A stretch of 64,000 bases of DNA from Bacilli bacterium. Lineage in GTDB: Bacteria; Bacillota_I; Bacilli_A; RF39; UBA660. Location of the stretch: the NCBI GenBank assembly GCA_017544525.1, contig JAFYEA010000009.1:1-64000 (forward strand), written 5' to 3'. The notes beneath the pieces are model-generated. The model was not told the DNA's origin. It ran no database searches and was given only the letters and a program-made list of their open reading frames with translations. Both the position numbers and the translations under genes were made by a program. Positions 26,053 to 34,096 of the stretch are shown here, in pieces (positions within the stretch are counted from its first letter, which is position 1; each line of letters begins with the position of its first letter).

Positions 26053-26561
26053 TATTTATTAATTATTCCAAATTTAGTAAAAGGAAACAATCTAAATCTA
26101 ACTCTACCGACAATATCAGAAGATTTAAAATTGCCTAAATATCTACTATCTTTTGATACAGGTCTATTATCTCCCATAACAAAATATTCATCATCACCTG
26201 TAGTTATTTCAAAATCTCTACTATCATTAATTACTAAAACATCAAATTTACTAGTATCCATTAATTCTCCATTAATAAAAAGTTTGTTATCTTGATATTT
26301 AATTGTTTCATTAGGAAGACCAATTACTCTTTTAATAATTTTGTCATTGTCATGTTCATTTTTTACAACAACAATATCATATCTTTTAATATCATTTAAT
26401 CTATAAACTATTTTATTAATAAAAACTAATTGCCCATCTTTTAAAGTTTCGTCCATGCTTGCTCCATCAACAATAGCTGGAGTAACTAAAAATGTACGAA
26501 TTAAAACAACAACTACAATTATAATTACATAATCTTTTATAGCCAACCAAGTTTTTTTCAT
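26052..26561 (-). CDS. lepB: Signal peptidase I
   Basis: A 169-residue type I signal peptidase of the short Gram-positive type. There is one N-terminal membrane anchor (about 10-25), the catalytic Ser at 35 in DGASMDETL, the catalytic Lys at 77 in IIKRVIGLP, and the box E motif GDNRPVSKDSR. It cleaves signal peptides of secreted proteins at the outer face of the membrane. It follows rplS, an order common in Firmicutes, and a terminator hairpin sits between rplS and its ribosome site (AAAGGAGAATAAT). Confidence 0.95.
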   Translation of the reverse strand: MKKTWLAIKDYVIIIVVVVLIRTFLVTPAIVDGASMDETLKDGQLVFINKIVYRLNDIKRYDIVVVKNEHDNDKIIKRVIGLPNETIKYQDNKLFINGELMDTSKFDVLVINDSRDFEITTGDDEYFVMGDNRPVSKDSRYLGNFKSSDIVGRVRFRLFPFTKFGIINK

Positions 26562-26575
26562 ATTATTCTCCTTTA

Positions 26576-26603
26576 AATAAAAATTAGGTATAAAACCTAA
26601 TTT
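26576..26603 (-). terminator. Terminator after rplS, directly before the lepB ribosome site
   Basis: Nine-base-pair stem AAATTAGGT / ACCTAATTT (26581-26603) with TTATTT after it on the minus strand. The T run is immediately followed by the lepB Shine-Dalgarno sequence, so lepB may depend on readthrough. Confidence 0.75.
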
Positions 26604-26935
26604 CTTTCTTTAATTTTGAAACTTCCTGTTAAACCTTTTAAGAAGTTAAGTTTAGCACGTCTAACTTTTCCTTTTTTAATAACTGTAATTTTGTCAATTA
26701 ATGGACTATTTACAGGGAAAACTCTATTAATACCAACGTTTCCACTTTTCTTTCTTACTGTAAATGTTTCAGATACACTTCCACCTTTACGAGCAGTTAC
26801 AATTCCTTCAAATGCTTGAATTCTTTCTCTTTTACCTTCTTTGATTTTAACATCAACTCTAACTGTATCTCCTACTTGAAATTCAGGAACATTAGGATTG
26901 ATTTGCTTCTTATTGATTCTATCAATCAAATTCAT
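26597..26935 (-). CDS. rplS: 50S ribosomal protein L19
   Basis: A 112-residue L19. Recognised by [39 protein letters not shown] and [10 protein letters not shown], at the usual family length. L19 sits at the 30S-50S interface. GGAGGAAGAGTCGT precedes the ATG. A strong promoter and a structured-looking leader lie upstream. It is followed by lepB. Confidence 0.97.
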   Translation of the reverse strand: MNLIDRINKKQINPNVPEFQVGDTVRVDVKIKEGKRERIQAFEGIVTARKGGSVSETFTVRKKSGNVGINRVFPVNSPLIDKITVIKKGKVRRAKLNFLKGLTGSFKIKERN

Positions 26936-26939
26936 ACGA

Positions 26940-27000
26940 CTCTTCCTCCTTTGTGCTTGATTTAATCATATATAATTAACTACATATACAGCGGATTAAG
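26940..27000 (-). promoter_or_regulatory. Possible L19 mRNA leader hairpin
   Basis: Between the promoter and the ribosome site the minus strand can form nested pairing: GCTT/AAGC, TTAATC/GATTAA and TATAT/ATATA around an AT-rich loop. L19 leaders that regulate rplS are known in Firmicutes, but I cannot confirm the family consensus by eye. Confidence 0.35.
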
Positions 27001-27007
27001 CAATATG

Positions 27008-27036
27008 ATAATAACACAAAATTAGATTGATATCAA
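27008..27036 (-). promoter_or_regulatory. Promoter of rplS
   Basis: TTGATA (27031-27036), a 17-nt spacer and TATTAT (27008-27013) on the minus strand. A near-consensus housekeeping promoter about 70 nt before rplS. Confidence 0.75.
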
Positions 27037-27056
27037 GTTTTTTAGTAACATTTTTA

Positions 27057-27824
27057 TTAAATTCCAAAAGCAACTAAAGCATGAGTTGTATATAATTTAT
27101 TATATTCTAAATTATTATCTAAATCCACAGTAACAAAATCTATATTGTTTTCAAGTCCATCTTCTAAATATTCAGATCCAGTAACTATAAAATATAATTT
27201 ACTTTTATTAATAACTGGATTATAAACATTAGTTTCATATTCTTCGCTTTCTGATTCAGGCAATATTTCAAATTCAGTAACAGTATTCTTATAACTCTTT
27301 AATAATTTTCCTTCTTTAGAATAAATGTTTAATAATCCTCTTCCATATTCAACATTTACTTGCTTTAAGACATAATAATTATCAGTTTTTAGAATAATAG
27401 TTGATTTATCATCATATTCCAAATCATTTTCGTACTCAAAGTTTACTTTATTATCAATTGTTATTTTATTTTTAGAACAGAACATATCATAATCTTCATC
27501 ATTAGAGTCAATATATTTTAAACAATTAAATTTAATGTTAACTTCTCCTACATTAAAATCATATTTGTTATTTTTATATGCATCAATTTCTCTACAATCT
27601 CCAACATCATCCATTTCACATTCATATCCATCATAAGAAAGTGTTATGTAAGAAACATCACTATCCATTAATGGAAATTCATTTAAAGTATCCCATTTTG
27701 ATTCATCGCTTGTATTTACAATCTTATTTTGTTCAATTGGAGTATTTTCTTCTACTTTGTTTTCTTTTTTATTACATCCAAATAATATTGATAAACTTAT
27801 AATAAATAAACAAATCTTTTTCAT
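27057..27824 (-). CDS. Lipoprotein of unknown function
   Basis: A 255-residue lipoprotein. The signal peptide ends in ILFGC with Cys17 as the likely lipidation site, followed by a Lys/Glu/Asn linker. The rest is acidic and Tyr-rich, with Cys residues in YECEMDDVGDC that could form a disulfide outside the cell. No domain is recognised. It starts 1 nt after the RodA/FtsW-like gene, so the two are co-transcribed and it may act in wall growth (inference). Confidence 0.6.
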   Translation of the reverse strand: MKKICLFIISLSILFGCNKKENKVEENTPIEQNKIVNTSDESKWDTLNEFPLMDSDVSYITLSYDGYECEMDDVGDCREIDAYKNNKYDFNVGEVNIKFNCLKYIDSNDEDYDMFCSKNKITIDNKVNFEYENDLEYDDKSTIILKTDNYYVLKQVNVEYGRGLLNIYSKEGKLLKSYKNTVTEFEILPESESEEYETNVYNPVINKSKLYFIVTGSEYLEDGLENNIDFVTVDLDNNLEYNKLYTTHALVAFGI

Positions 27825-27825
27825 A

Positions 27826-29031
27826 TTATTCTTCTTCTCCTTCTAACAATCTATTTCTTTTTTCAGCCATATTCTCTATATGTATTCTTTGTACAACTGC
27901 AAAAGAACAAATAATTGTTAAACAAAATGTTCCACCATAACTTAAAAATGGTAGTGGAACTCCCGTTAGAGGAATAACTCCTAATACTCCACCTAAATTA
28001 ACAAATATATGCAACATAAAATAAATTCCTATTCCATATGCTATCATTGAATTCTGAAGATTTTTTGATTTCTTTGCCACATTGAATACAAGAGCAATTA
28101 TTACCATATATCCAATTATTACAAGAACAGCAATTATTATTCCAAATTCTTCAACAACGATTGGAAATATAAAATCAGTATGACTTGCTGGTAAGTACAT
28201 ATATTTTTGAACAGAATTACCTATTCCAGTTCCTTTTACTCCTCCATTATCAATTGCTATATATCCATTACATACTTGATATCCTGAAACATCTTCATAC
28301 CTATCACATGGATTTTTATAATTAAATCTGCTCCATCTATAATCATTTAACATCTTTTCTTCTGGGATAATTAAATAACCAAATTTTAAGAATAAAACAC
28401 CACCAATTAAGCAAATACAAGCAACCAATTTCATAATTCTTATATATTTTTCAGTTGACGGTAAACTTAAGAAAACCAAAACATATAATACCGCCATAAT
28501 AGCTGCACTACCAAAATCACCACCAAAATAAATAATAGCTGCTGATAGAATACATAATCCAATTGGGATAAGCATAGTCCACCATCTATGATTTTTCTTA
28601 TTAGTCCAAATACTTAAGAAAGAAGACATAAACATAATTAAAAACACTTTCATTGGTTCTGCGACTTGAAAACTTCCACCAGCAATAGATAAAGTAACTT
28701 CATTTACAGACGTATTAATTGAATTTCTAATTAACAATACCAACATTATTACAATAAAACTACTTGATAACAATGTTGAAGATAATAAATACTTATTTGT
28801 TGGTATATTTATTACCGCTAAAGACACTAGTAAAGATCCTCCAACAACTGCAAGTTGTCTAGTAAAGTAATAATATGGAGTACCATTTCCATATACTAAA
28901 ACAGAAGAAATATGAGATGCATCCAAAATAAAAAATGCTCCCATAACAGCATAAATCAAAGTCAATATTAATATTGGCTTATTTAAATCTTTAAATACTC
29001 TCACTTTTACTCTATTTTTATTTTTCTTCAT
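27826..29031 (-). CDS. SEDS protein, RodA/FtsW/SpoVE family
   Basis: A 401-residue polytopic glycosyltransferase that polymerises lipid II. About ten membrane helices are visible. The family loop CNGYIAIDNGGVKGTGIGNSV is followed by YLPASHTDFIFPIVVEEFG and, at the end, GVIPLTGVPLPFLSYGG. It cannot be assigned firmly to RodA or FtsW. The ATG at 29031 is chosen because a good promoter lies between it and an upstream ATG at 29115; it has no Shine-Dalgarno sequence, so the mRNA may be leaderless. The lipoprotein gene follows after 1 nt. Confidence 0.9.
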   Translation of the reverse strand: MKKNKNRVKVRVFKDLNKPILILTLIYAVMGAFFILDASHISSVLVYGNGTPYYYFTRQLAVVGGSLLVSLAVINIPTNKYLLSSTLLSSSFIVIMLVLLIRNSINTSVNEVTLSIAGGSFQVAEPMKVFLIMFMSSFLSIWTNKKNHRWWTMLIPIGLCILSAAIIYFGGDFGSAAIMAVLYVLVFLSLPSTEKYIRIMKLVACICLIGGVLFLKFGYLIIPEEKMLNDYRWSRFNYKNPCDRYEDVSGYQVCNGYIAIDNGGVKGTGIGNSVQKYMYLPASHTDFIFPIVVEEFGIIIAVLVIIGYMVIIALVFNVAKKSKNLQNSMIAYGIGIYFMLHIFVNLGGVLGVIPLTGVPLPFLSYGGTFCLTIICSFAVVQRIHIENMAEKRNRLLEGEEE

Positions 29032-29043
29032 AATATCAATATT

Positions 29044-29072
29044 ATTATATAAAAAATAACTATAAATGTAAA
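29044..29072 (-). promoter_or_regulatory. Promoter of the RodA/FtsW-like gene
   Basis: TTTACA (29067-29072), a 17-nt spacer and TATAAT (29044-29049) on the minus strand. The -10 ends 12 nt before the ATG, so the transcript would have an untranslated leader of only about 5 nt. Confidence 0.7.
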
Positions 29073-29152
29073 TTAATTGATACTTTTGTAGTGTCAAGAA
29101 AATATATATTTCCATAAAATAATATAGATTGAATTATAAGGAGGTATATAAT

Positions 29153-29359
29153 ATGTATTATTATGGATATAATGGTGGATATGCTGGTGGTAATAGTATG
29201 TACTATAATACTTATCCAGGATATTATTCTAATGGATATGGTTATGGTGCCGCATTTATATTAGTTTTATTCATTCTATTAGTAATTATCTTTGGAGTAG
29301 GATTTATAAATAATAATAATTTTGATAATGGTGGACATAATCATTGTTGTAACAATTAA
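29153..29359 (+). CDS. Small Gly/Tyr-rich single-TM protein (YjcZ-like)
   Basis: A 68-residue protein with AAGGAGG 8 nt before the ATG. Residues 1-35 are low-complexity Tyr/Gly/Asn, the next 25 form one membrane helix (AAFILVLFILLVIIFGVGF), and the tail is Asn-rich ending in HNHCCNN. The helix resembles the YjcZ / tiny-TM family first seen as small sporulation-associated proteins in Bacillus. It is one of only two plus-strand genes and is divergent from the RodA/FtsW-like gene. An upstream ATG at 29129 has no ribosome site. Role unknown, perhaps in the envelope. Confidence 0.65.
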   Translation: MYYYGYNGGYAGGNSMYYNTYPGYYSNGYGYGAAFILVLFILLVIIFGVGFINNNNFDNGGHNHCCNN

Positions 29360-29387
29360 AAATAGAAGCTGAAACTTCTATTTTTTT
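29360..29387. terminator. Bidirectional terminator between the YjcZ-like gene and folA
   Basis: Stem AATAGAAG / CTTCTATT with a 6-nt loop and A/T runs on both sides. It serves the plus-strand small gene and the minus-strand folA, whose stop codon lies in its T run. Confidence 0.85.
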
Positions 29388-29860
29388 CTTTTGTATAAAA
29401 CGTGTTTATATGATATATCATTATCTTCATTACTAAATAGTTCTTCTTTATCCCATTCTTCTTTATTAAATGATGGGAAATATGCATCTGCATCTTTACA
29501 TTCGGCATCTATTTCAGTCAAATATAATTTATCAGAATAATCTAAAAACAATTTATATATAGAAGCACCACCAATAACAAATAATTCCTCATCAATACCT
29601 TTTTTTGCATCAAGCAAATCTTCTAAACTGTTATATACTTCTACTTCACTAGGAAAGTTATTACATCTAGATATAACTATATGATGCCTATTAGGTAACA
29701 TTCTTGGTAAAGATTCAAAAGTCTTTCTACCCATTATGATTGTTTTACCTGTAGTAGTTTCTTTAAAAAACTTCAAATCACCTGGCAAATGCCAAATTAA
29801 TCCATTATCTTTACCCAATTCATTGTTTTTACCAATAGCGGCTATTATTGAATAACTCAT
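29378..29860 (-). CDS. folA: Dihydrofolate reductase
   Basis: A 160-residue DHFR. Typical motifs are IIAAIGKNNELGKDNGLIWHLPGDLKFFKE, whose parts IAAIGKNNELGKD and LIWHLPGDLKFF hold the substrate-binding loop with Asp, then TIIMGRKTFESLP and FVIGGASIYKLFL. It reduces dihydrofolate with NADPH to restore the folate used by thymidylate synthase. It lies 7 nt after thyA, in the tmk-thyA-folA operon. Confidence 0.95.
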   Translation of the reverse strand: MSYSIIAAIGKNNELGKDNGLIWHLPGDLKFFKETTTGKTIIMGRKTFESLPRMLPNRHHIVISRCNNFPSEVEVYNSLEDLLDAKKGIDEELFVIGGASIYKLFLDYSDKLYLTEIDAECKDADAYFPSFNKEEWDKEELFSNEDNDISYKHVLYKRKK

Positions 29861-29867
29861 AACTCAC

Positions 29868-31031
29868 CTATTGAGCAATTGGGAATTCTATTTTACCCAT
29901 ATGTTTATAATTTAAAACTTTTACATCTTTTAAATCTTTAGAATTATCAAATTTAAAGAAATCATCTATTTCAGGATTTAATTCCATTACTGGTTTAGAA
30001 GGATTTAAAATCATATCAATAGTTCTATTTTCAGTATCAAGTAATTTATATTCTTTAGATTTAACGTCTTCTATTTTACTCATTTTTTCTTCTACAACAC
30101 CTTTTAATTTAATTAAATCTTTTTCACTCATACTAGATAATTCATTATATCTATCTTCTCTTCTAATTTGTTCTTTAATACCATCAACTTGATTTACATA
30201 TATATGTGCATCTTTAATTGAATGTTTATACGTACCTGGTTTAAGTCCGGTTACTTGAGCAATCATCATTAAGAAAGTTGCATATTGAGTAATGTTAAAT
30301 GGAAGTCCAAGAGGTACATCACAGCTTCTTTGATGTACTAATAAATTTAATGTTCCATTTGACACATCCCATTCAGTTGACCATACACATGATGGCAATA
30401 CAGCCGTTCTTAAATATTCATCTTGCCATAAACTTTTAACCATTCTTCTATCAGTTGGATCTTTTTTAATTGTTTCAATTAAATTTCTAGCATGTTGATA
30501 TCTATTAGTAATGAACCCATAAGCAGTACCAATAGTATTAGCATATCTTTTACCATACCATTTTGCCATTTTAATTGTTTTTCCTGGTATTAGACTTTTA
30601 GCTTTCATTACTTTTCCATTCTTATCTTTCTTAACTTTAAATTCATGAGTTCTGCCAAAAGGATCATCTACTGGTACACTCTTTGGATCAATAACTTCAA
30701 CTTCTTTATCTGGATCATATTCACCATATGGTTCATATATTCTATAAATACCATCTGGATCTACCATCCATTCATCCCAAATATGTACTCCTCTTTCTTG
30801 TAATTCTTTTACATTGTTTGAACCCATTTGCCATATCCAAAGCATTTCAGTTACAGCTTGTCTATGAAATAATTGTTTAGTTGTTAAAATTGGAAATTCT
30901 TTAGATAAATCAAAATTTAATTCATATGATGGTATTTTAATTGTATTAATACCAGTTCTATTTTCAACCTCTACCCCTTCTTTTAATATTGTTCTACATA
31001 ACTTCAAGTATTCTTTGTCCCACTCAGTCAT
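29868..31031 (-). CDS. thyA: Thymidylate synthase (long form)
   Basis: A 387-residue ThyA that makes dTMP from dUMP with methylene-tetrahydrofolate. The catalytic Cys is in VLPSCVWSTEW (the usual P-C-H is P-S-C-V here, so the neighbouring His is absent), followed by HQRSCDVPLGLPFNI and the dUMP-binding DAHIYVNQ. It is about 100 residues longer than ordinary ThyA, with insertions after DEWMVDPDG (about 95-150) and after the DAHIY region (about 290-335). The Cys, RS-D and FNI motifs remain, so it should be active. Middle gene of the dTMP operon. GGAGGTAATATT precedes the ATG. Confidence 0.93.
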   Translation of the reverse strand: MTEWDKEYLKLCRTILKEGVEVENRTGINTIKIPSYELNFDLSKEFPILTTKQLFHRQAVTEMLWIWQMGSNNVKELQERGVHIWDEWMVDPDGIYRIYEPYGEYDPDKEVEVIDPKSVPVDDPFGRTHEFKVKKDKNGKVMKAKSLIPGKTIKMAKWYGKRYANTIGTAYGFITNRYQHARNLIETIKKDPTDRRMVKSLWQDEYLRTAVLPSCVWSTEWDVSNGTLNLLVHQRSCDVPLGLPFNITQYATFLMMIAQVTGLKPGTYKHSIKDAHIYVNQVDGIKEQIRREDRYNELSSMSEKDLIKLKGVVEEKMSKIEDVKSKEYKLLDTENRTIDMILNPSKPVMELNPEIDDFFKFDNSKDLKDVKVLNYKHMGKIEFPIAQ

Positions 31032-31047
31032 TAATATTACCTCCTTA

Positions 31048-31782
31048 TTAAAACCTTGTCATTTTTTTTATATGAACACTTTTTTCTTCTAAAAGTGTAT
31101 CAACCACATTACTTATTTCTAATGCTATTTCATCAATAGATTTTATATCATTTAAATTATTATATTTTTTACCTTTAATACAATTTATACAATGCCAATT
31201 ATACATTTTAGCAATATCTAGATAATTCTTTTCAGCATTTCTTAAATGACTCTCAGAATTTTCATTTCCATCTCCAGCAACCCTATCTTTTCTTAACTCT
31301 TTAGCTGCTTCAAATGGCATATGTAAGAAAATTACTTTATCTGGTCTAGGTAATTCACATAATTCAAATTCTAATATTTCAATAAATTTTAATATTTTAT
31401 CTCTATCTTTTTTTGTTTTTGCTTTACCTGCTTGATGTCCCATATTAGACATAATATATCTATCTAAAATAATAATGTCATTTTTATATATTTCATCTTC
31501 TATTTCTTTTAAAAAATTATATCTCCTATCAGCAGCATAATATATACTACTAACTAAAGGATCAACATTAGCTGATGTTTCTTCAAAATACGAATCACCA
31601 ATTTCTTTCTTTCCTAAATATGGGCCACCCACTATTTTACCAGTAGATGAACTATAAATTGGAAAAGAATAACTCTTAACTTTTAACCCTTTTTCTTTTA
31701 AATGTTCATATAATTTTTTACTTTGTGTTTCTTTTCCTGAACCATCTGTTCCTTCAATAACAAGTATCTTTGCTCTTTTCAT
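31048..31782 (-). CDS. tmk: Thymidylate kinase
   Basis: A 244-residue dTMP kinase. The P-loop GTDGSGKETQ is followed by ILDRYIMSN (the DR-Y/H motif) and a long lid region. It phosphorylates dTMP to dTDP. It is longer than the common 205-residue form, as in a subgroup of Firmicutes. The ATG at 31782 is preceded by AAGGAG and is preferred over an upstream in-frame start that lies inside the terminator. First gene of the tmk-thyA-folA operon, downstream of a leader ORF and terminator. Confidence 0.92.
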   Translation of the reverse strand: MKRAKILVIEGTDGSGKETQSKKLYEHLKEKGLKVKSYSFPIYSSSTGKIVGGPYLGKKEIGDSYFEETSANVDPLVSSIYYAADRRYNFLKEIEDEIYKNDIIILDRYIMSNMGHQAGKAKTKKDRDKILKFIEILEFELCELPRPDKVIFLHMPFEAAKELRKDRVAGDGNENSESHLRNAEKNYLDIAKMYNWHCINCIKGKKYNNLNDIKSIDEIALEISNVVDTLLEEKSVHIKKMTRF

Positions 31783-31795
31783 AACTCTCCTTTTG

Positions 31796-31824
31796 AAAAA
31801 AAATAACATGTGTAAAACATGTTA
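31796..31824 (-). terminator. Terminator (possible attenuator) directly before tmk
   Basis: Seven-base-pair stem TAACATG / CATGTTA (31804-31824) followed by eight T on the minus strand. The T run abuts the tmk ribosome site. The stop codon of a short leader ORF lies in the 5' arm. Confidence 0.7.
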
Positions 31825-31845
31825 AAAAAATTCATTCATTAACAT
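31822..31845 (-). CDS. Seven-residue leader ORF before tmk
   Basis: MLMNEFF, then TAA, with an AGAGGTAAT ribosome site at the predicted start of the transcript. The stop codon falls inside the terminator stem, so a ribosome on this ORF would affect hairpin formation. Confidence 0.35.
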   Translation of the reverse strand: MLMNEFF

Positions 31846-31864
31846 TAATATTACCTCTAATGAA

Positions 31865-31893
31865 ATTATAATATATCTATTTTTTTTATTCAA
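31865..31893 (-). promoter_or_regulatory. Promoter of the tmk-thyA-folA operon
   Basis: TTGAAT (31888-31893), 17-nt spacer, TATAAT (31865-31870) on the minus strand, with the predicted start about 7 nt downstream, right at the leader ORF ribosome site. Confidence 0.7.
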
Positions 31894-31909
31894 TTAATTT
31901 CTTTTTATT

Positions 31910-32911
31910 TTACAAATTATTTATCATTTCATTTATTTCATTAGTAATTTCTTCAACATTACCATGATGAATATAATGACTTCCATTTAATTCTTTAATT
32001 GTTTGTATTTCTTCATTACTAATTAATTTTTCATGCATTGTTTTCCAATCATATAAGAAATCTTCACTTTTTAAATATTCATCCATTGATTCAATTGTTT
32101 CACTTGCTAAGAATGTTATTACATGTAAATCATCTCTATATTTTTTATATAGCATTTCTTTTGCTATTAAAGGAAAATTTCTCATTTCATTAACAATTGT
32201 CTTATCTAATACTCTATTATATATTAAATATTCATAGTCTTTTTTAAACTCTTGTTTTACATCGCCAGTATATAATTCATCTAATAGTTTTTGTCCACCT
32301 ATTAATCCTATAAATCTAGTAAGACCACTAGGAGACATATAACTATAGTAGTCTTCATATTTTGGTAATGGTTCATTATTGATTACTTGTTTTTCTACTT
32401 GATAAGAAGAAGAACAATCTAAACAAACATAACCTACTACTCCATTATTGTTATTAGCATACTCTAAAGTAATTGGTCCCATATATGAATGAGCAAGTAG
32501 TATTATCTTATCTTTTATTTCATAATAATCCATAACTTTTTGAATTTCATAAAGATAATTATCTAGTGTTCTTTCTTTATCAGATATAGTACTATAACCA
32601 TAACCTAATTGTTCAACAATAATTACTGTGTTCTTTTCACTTAAAGATTCTGCAAGATTATAAAAGTCATAATATGGTGAAGGAGTACCCATACCTGATA
32701 ACATAACTATTGTATATTCTCCATCTCCAAATTTCTTAGCATGCATAAATTCTTTATCATATACTTCTATTAGATCACCAGGTACTTTATAATACTTATC
32801 TTCATATAATTTATTACATATTTTATGATAAATATACATACCACATATACATATAACAACGAATAAAATAATACCTATAATAAATTTTAATAATCCACTT
32901 ATTAATTTCAT
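31910..32911 (-). CDS. Membrane-anchored alpha/beta hydrolase
   Basis: A 333-residue protein. One N-terminal membrane helix (about 8-28) is followed by an alpha/beta-hydrolase domain: the oxyanion region VMLSGMGTPSPYYDF, EQLGYGYST, the nucleophile elbow LAHSYMG (A-x-S-x-M rather than G-x-S-x-G), and a likely catalytic His in GSHYIHHGN. The catalytic domain is probably outside the cell. The substrate is unknown. It has its own extended -10 promoter and faces away from rnhC. TAGGTGAAGTT precedes the ATG. Confidence 0.8.
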   Translation of the reverse strand: MKLISGLLKFIIGIILFVVICICGMYIYHKICNKLYEDKYYKVPGDLIEVYDKEFMHAKKFGDGEYTIVMLSGMGTPSPYYDFYNLAESLSEKNTVIIVEQLGYGYSTISDKERTLDNYLYEIQKVMDYYEIKDKIILLAHSYMGPITLEYANNNNGVVGYVCLDCSSSYQVEKQVINNEPLPKYEDYYSYMSPSGLTRFIGLIGGQKLLDELYTGDVKQEFKKDYEYLIYNRVLDKTIVNEMRNFPLIAKEMLYKKYRDDLHVITFLASETIESMDEYLKSEDFLYDWKTMHEKLISNEEIQTIKELNGSHYIHHGNVEEITNEINEMINNL

Positions 32912-32934
32912 AACTTCACCTACTTTATATGTTA

Positions 32935-32943
32935 ATTATAGCA
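32935..32943 (-). promoter_or_regulatory. Extended -10 promoter of the alpha/beta hydrolase gene
   Basis: TGCTATAAT on the minus strand, identical to the one at 20272-20280. Confidence 0.6.
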
Positions 32944-32971
32944 CATACCAATTCTTTTTTATTATTATTTA

Positions 32972-32980
32972 TGTTAAAAT
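32972..32980 (+). promoter_or_regulatory. Extended -10 promoter of rnhC
   Basis: TGTTAAAAT on the plus strand, 22 nt before the rnhC ATG. The -35 region is weak. Confidence 0.5.
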
Positions 32981-33002
32981 ATACATATGGGATGTGAATA
33001 AA

Positions 33003-33938
33003 ATGGAGAAACAAAAAACAATAGTATTTAAAGTCAGTGATAATATTAAAGAACAAATGATAGATTATTATAAAGATATGGTTACTGGAAAACCTCCATA
33101 TTCTTTATTTCAAGTTAAACAATATGATTGTGTTATTACTTTATATGAAAGTGGTAAAGTAATGTTTCAAGGAATTGGAGCTGATATTGAAGCATCATAT
33201 TGGACTGAACAAGAAAGAGTAATTAATAAAAGAGATATTAATGATGAAATAAAAGAAAAGCAAGAAAAAACTATTAACAAAGAATATTATTACTATGACG
33301 CTATTGGTAGTGATGAGGTTGGAACAGGAGATTACTTTGGACCTATTATTGTAACTGCTACATTAGTTGATAAATCAACTAGAAAATTACTTGAAGATCT
33401 AAAGATAATGGATTCAAAGAAAATGACAGATGATAAAATTAGAAGATGCGCTCCGATATTAATTAAAAAACTTCCATATGTAACATTTACCCTATCAAAT
33501 ACTAAATATAATGATCTTGTAAATAAAGGATTTAATATGAATAAGATTAAAACTATCCTTCATAACAAAGTGTTATATGAATTATCTAATAAAGGTATCC
33601 CTTATCATAAAATAATAGTTGATCAATTTACTACTCCTAGAAGTTACTTTAGTTTTTTAAAACAAGAAAATATTACTGAAAAAGTAACTAAGATTACATT
33701 TATTACTAAAGGTGAAAGTGCTCATTTAAGTGTAGCAGCAGCTTCTGTAATAAGTAGATATTTATTTTTAGAAGAAATGGATAAGTTATCTGAAAAATAT
33801 GGTATTACTATATTAAAAGGTGCTGGTGAAAAAGTAGATGAAATTGGAAAACAAATAGTTAAGAAATATGGTAAGAATGAATTAAATAAAATAGCTAAAC
33901 TTAATTTTAATAATACTGAAAAGATTTTAAATAATTAA
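33003..33938 (+). CDS. rnhC: Ribonuclease HIII
   Basis: A 311-residue RNase HIII that removes RNA from RNA-DNA hybrids. The N-terminal substrate-binding domain (about 1-85) is followed by the catalytic domain beginning YDAIGSDEVGTGDYFGP, with the D-E-x-G-x-G signature, then MDSKKMTDDKI, IVDQFTT and SVAAASVISRY. Length and the DEVGTGD form are those of HIII rather than HII. The ATG at 33003 is used (GGGATG upstream), and a GTG at 32994 is an alternative. It runs opposite to all its neighbours, and its stop codon lies in a terminator. Confidence 0.93.
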   Translation: MEKQKTIVFKVSDNIKEQMIDYYKDMVTGKPPYSLFQVKQYDCVITLYESGKVMFQGIGADIEASYWTEQERVINKRDINDEIKEKQEKTINKEYYYYDAIGSDEVGTGDYFGPIIVTATLVDKSTRKLLEDLKIMDSKKMTDDKIRRCAPILIKKLPYVTFTLSNTKYNDLVNKGFNMNKIKTILHNKVLYELSNKGIPYHKIIVDQFTTPRSYFSFLKQENITEKVTKITFITKGESAHLSVAAASVISRYLFLEEMDKLSEKYGITILKGAGEKVDEIGKQIVKKYGKNELNKIAKLNFNNTEKILNN

Positions 33939-33951
33939 AATCTTTTTATTT
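33919..33951 (+). terminator. Intrinsic terminator of rnhC
   Basis: Stem AAAAGATTTTAA / TTAAAATCTTTT (33919-33946) with a T-rich tail on the plus strand. The stop codon is in it. Confidence 0.85.
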
Positions 33952-34034
33952 TCTTAACAATTTAATATTCAATATAAATAGACAATCTATTATTTAATTA
34001 TCCTATAGAAATATTTCAATTATAAGCAAATAAA

Positions 34035-34071
34035 AATAAGTCAAAAATAAATTTTATCAATTTGACTTATT
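34035..34071. terminator. Second, probably bidirectional hairpin after rnhC
   Basis: Eleven-base-pair stem AATAAGTCAAA / TTTGACTTATT with A-rich and T-rich flanks. Bases 33952-34034 show nothing else. Confidence 0.6.
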
Positions 34072-34096
34072 ATTTTTAATATAGTATTTTGATAAT

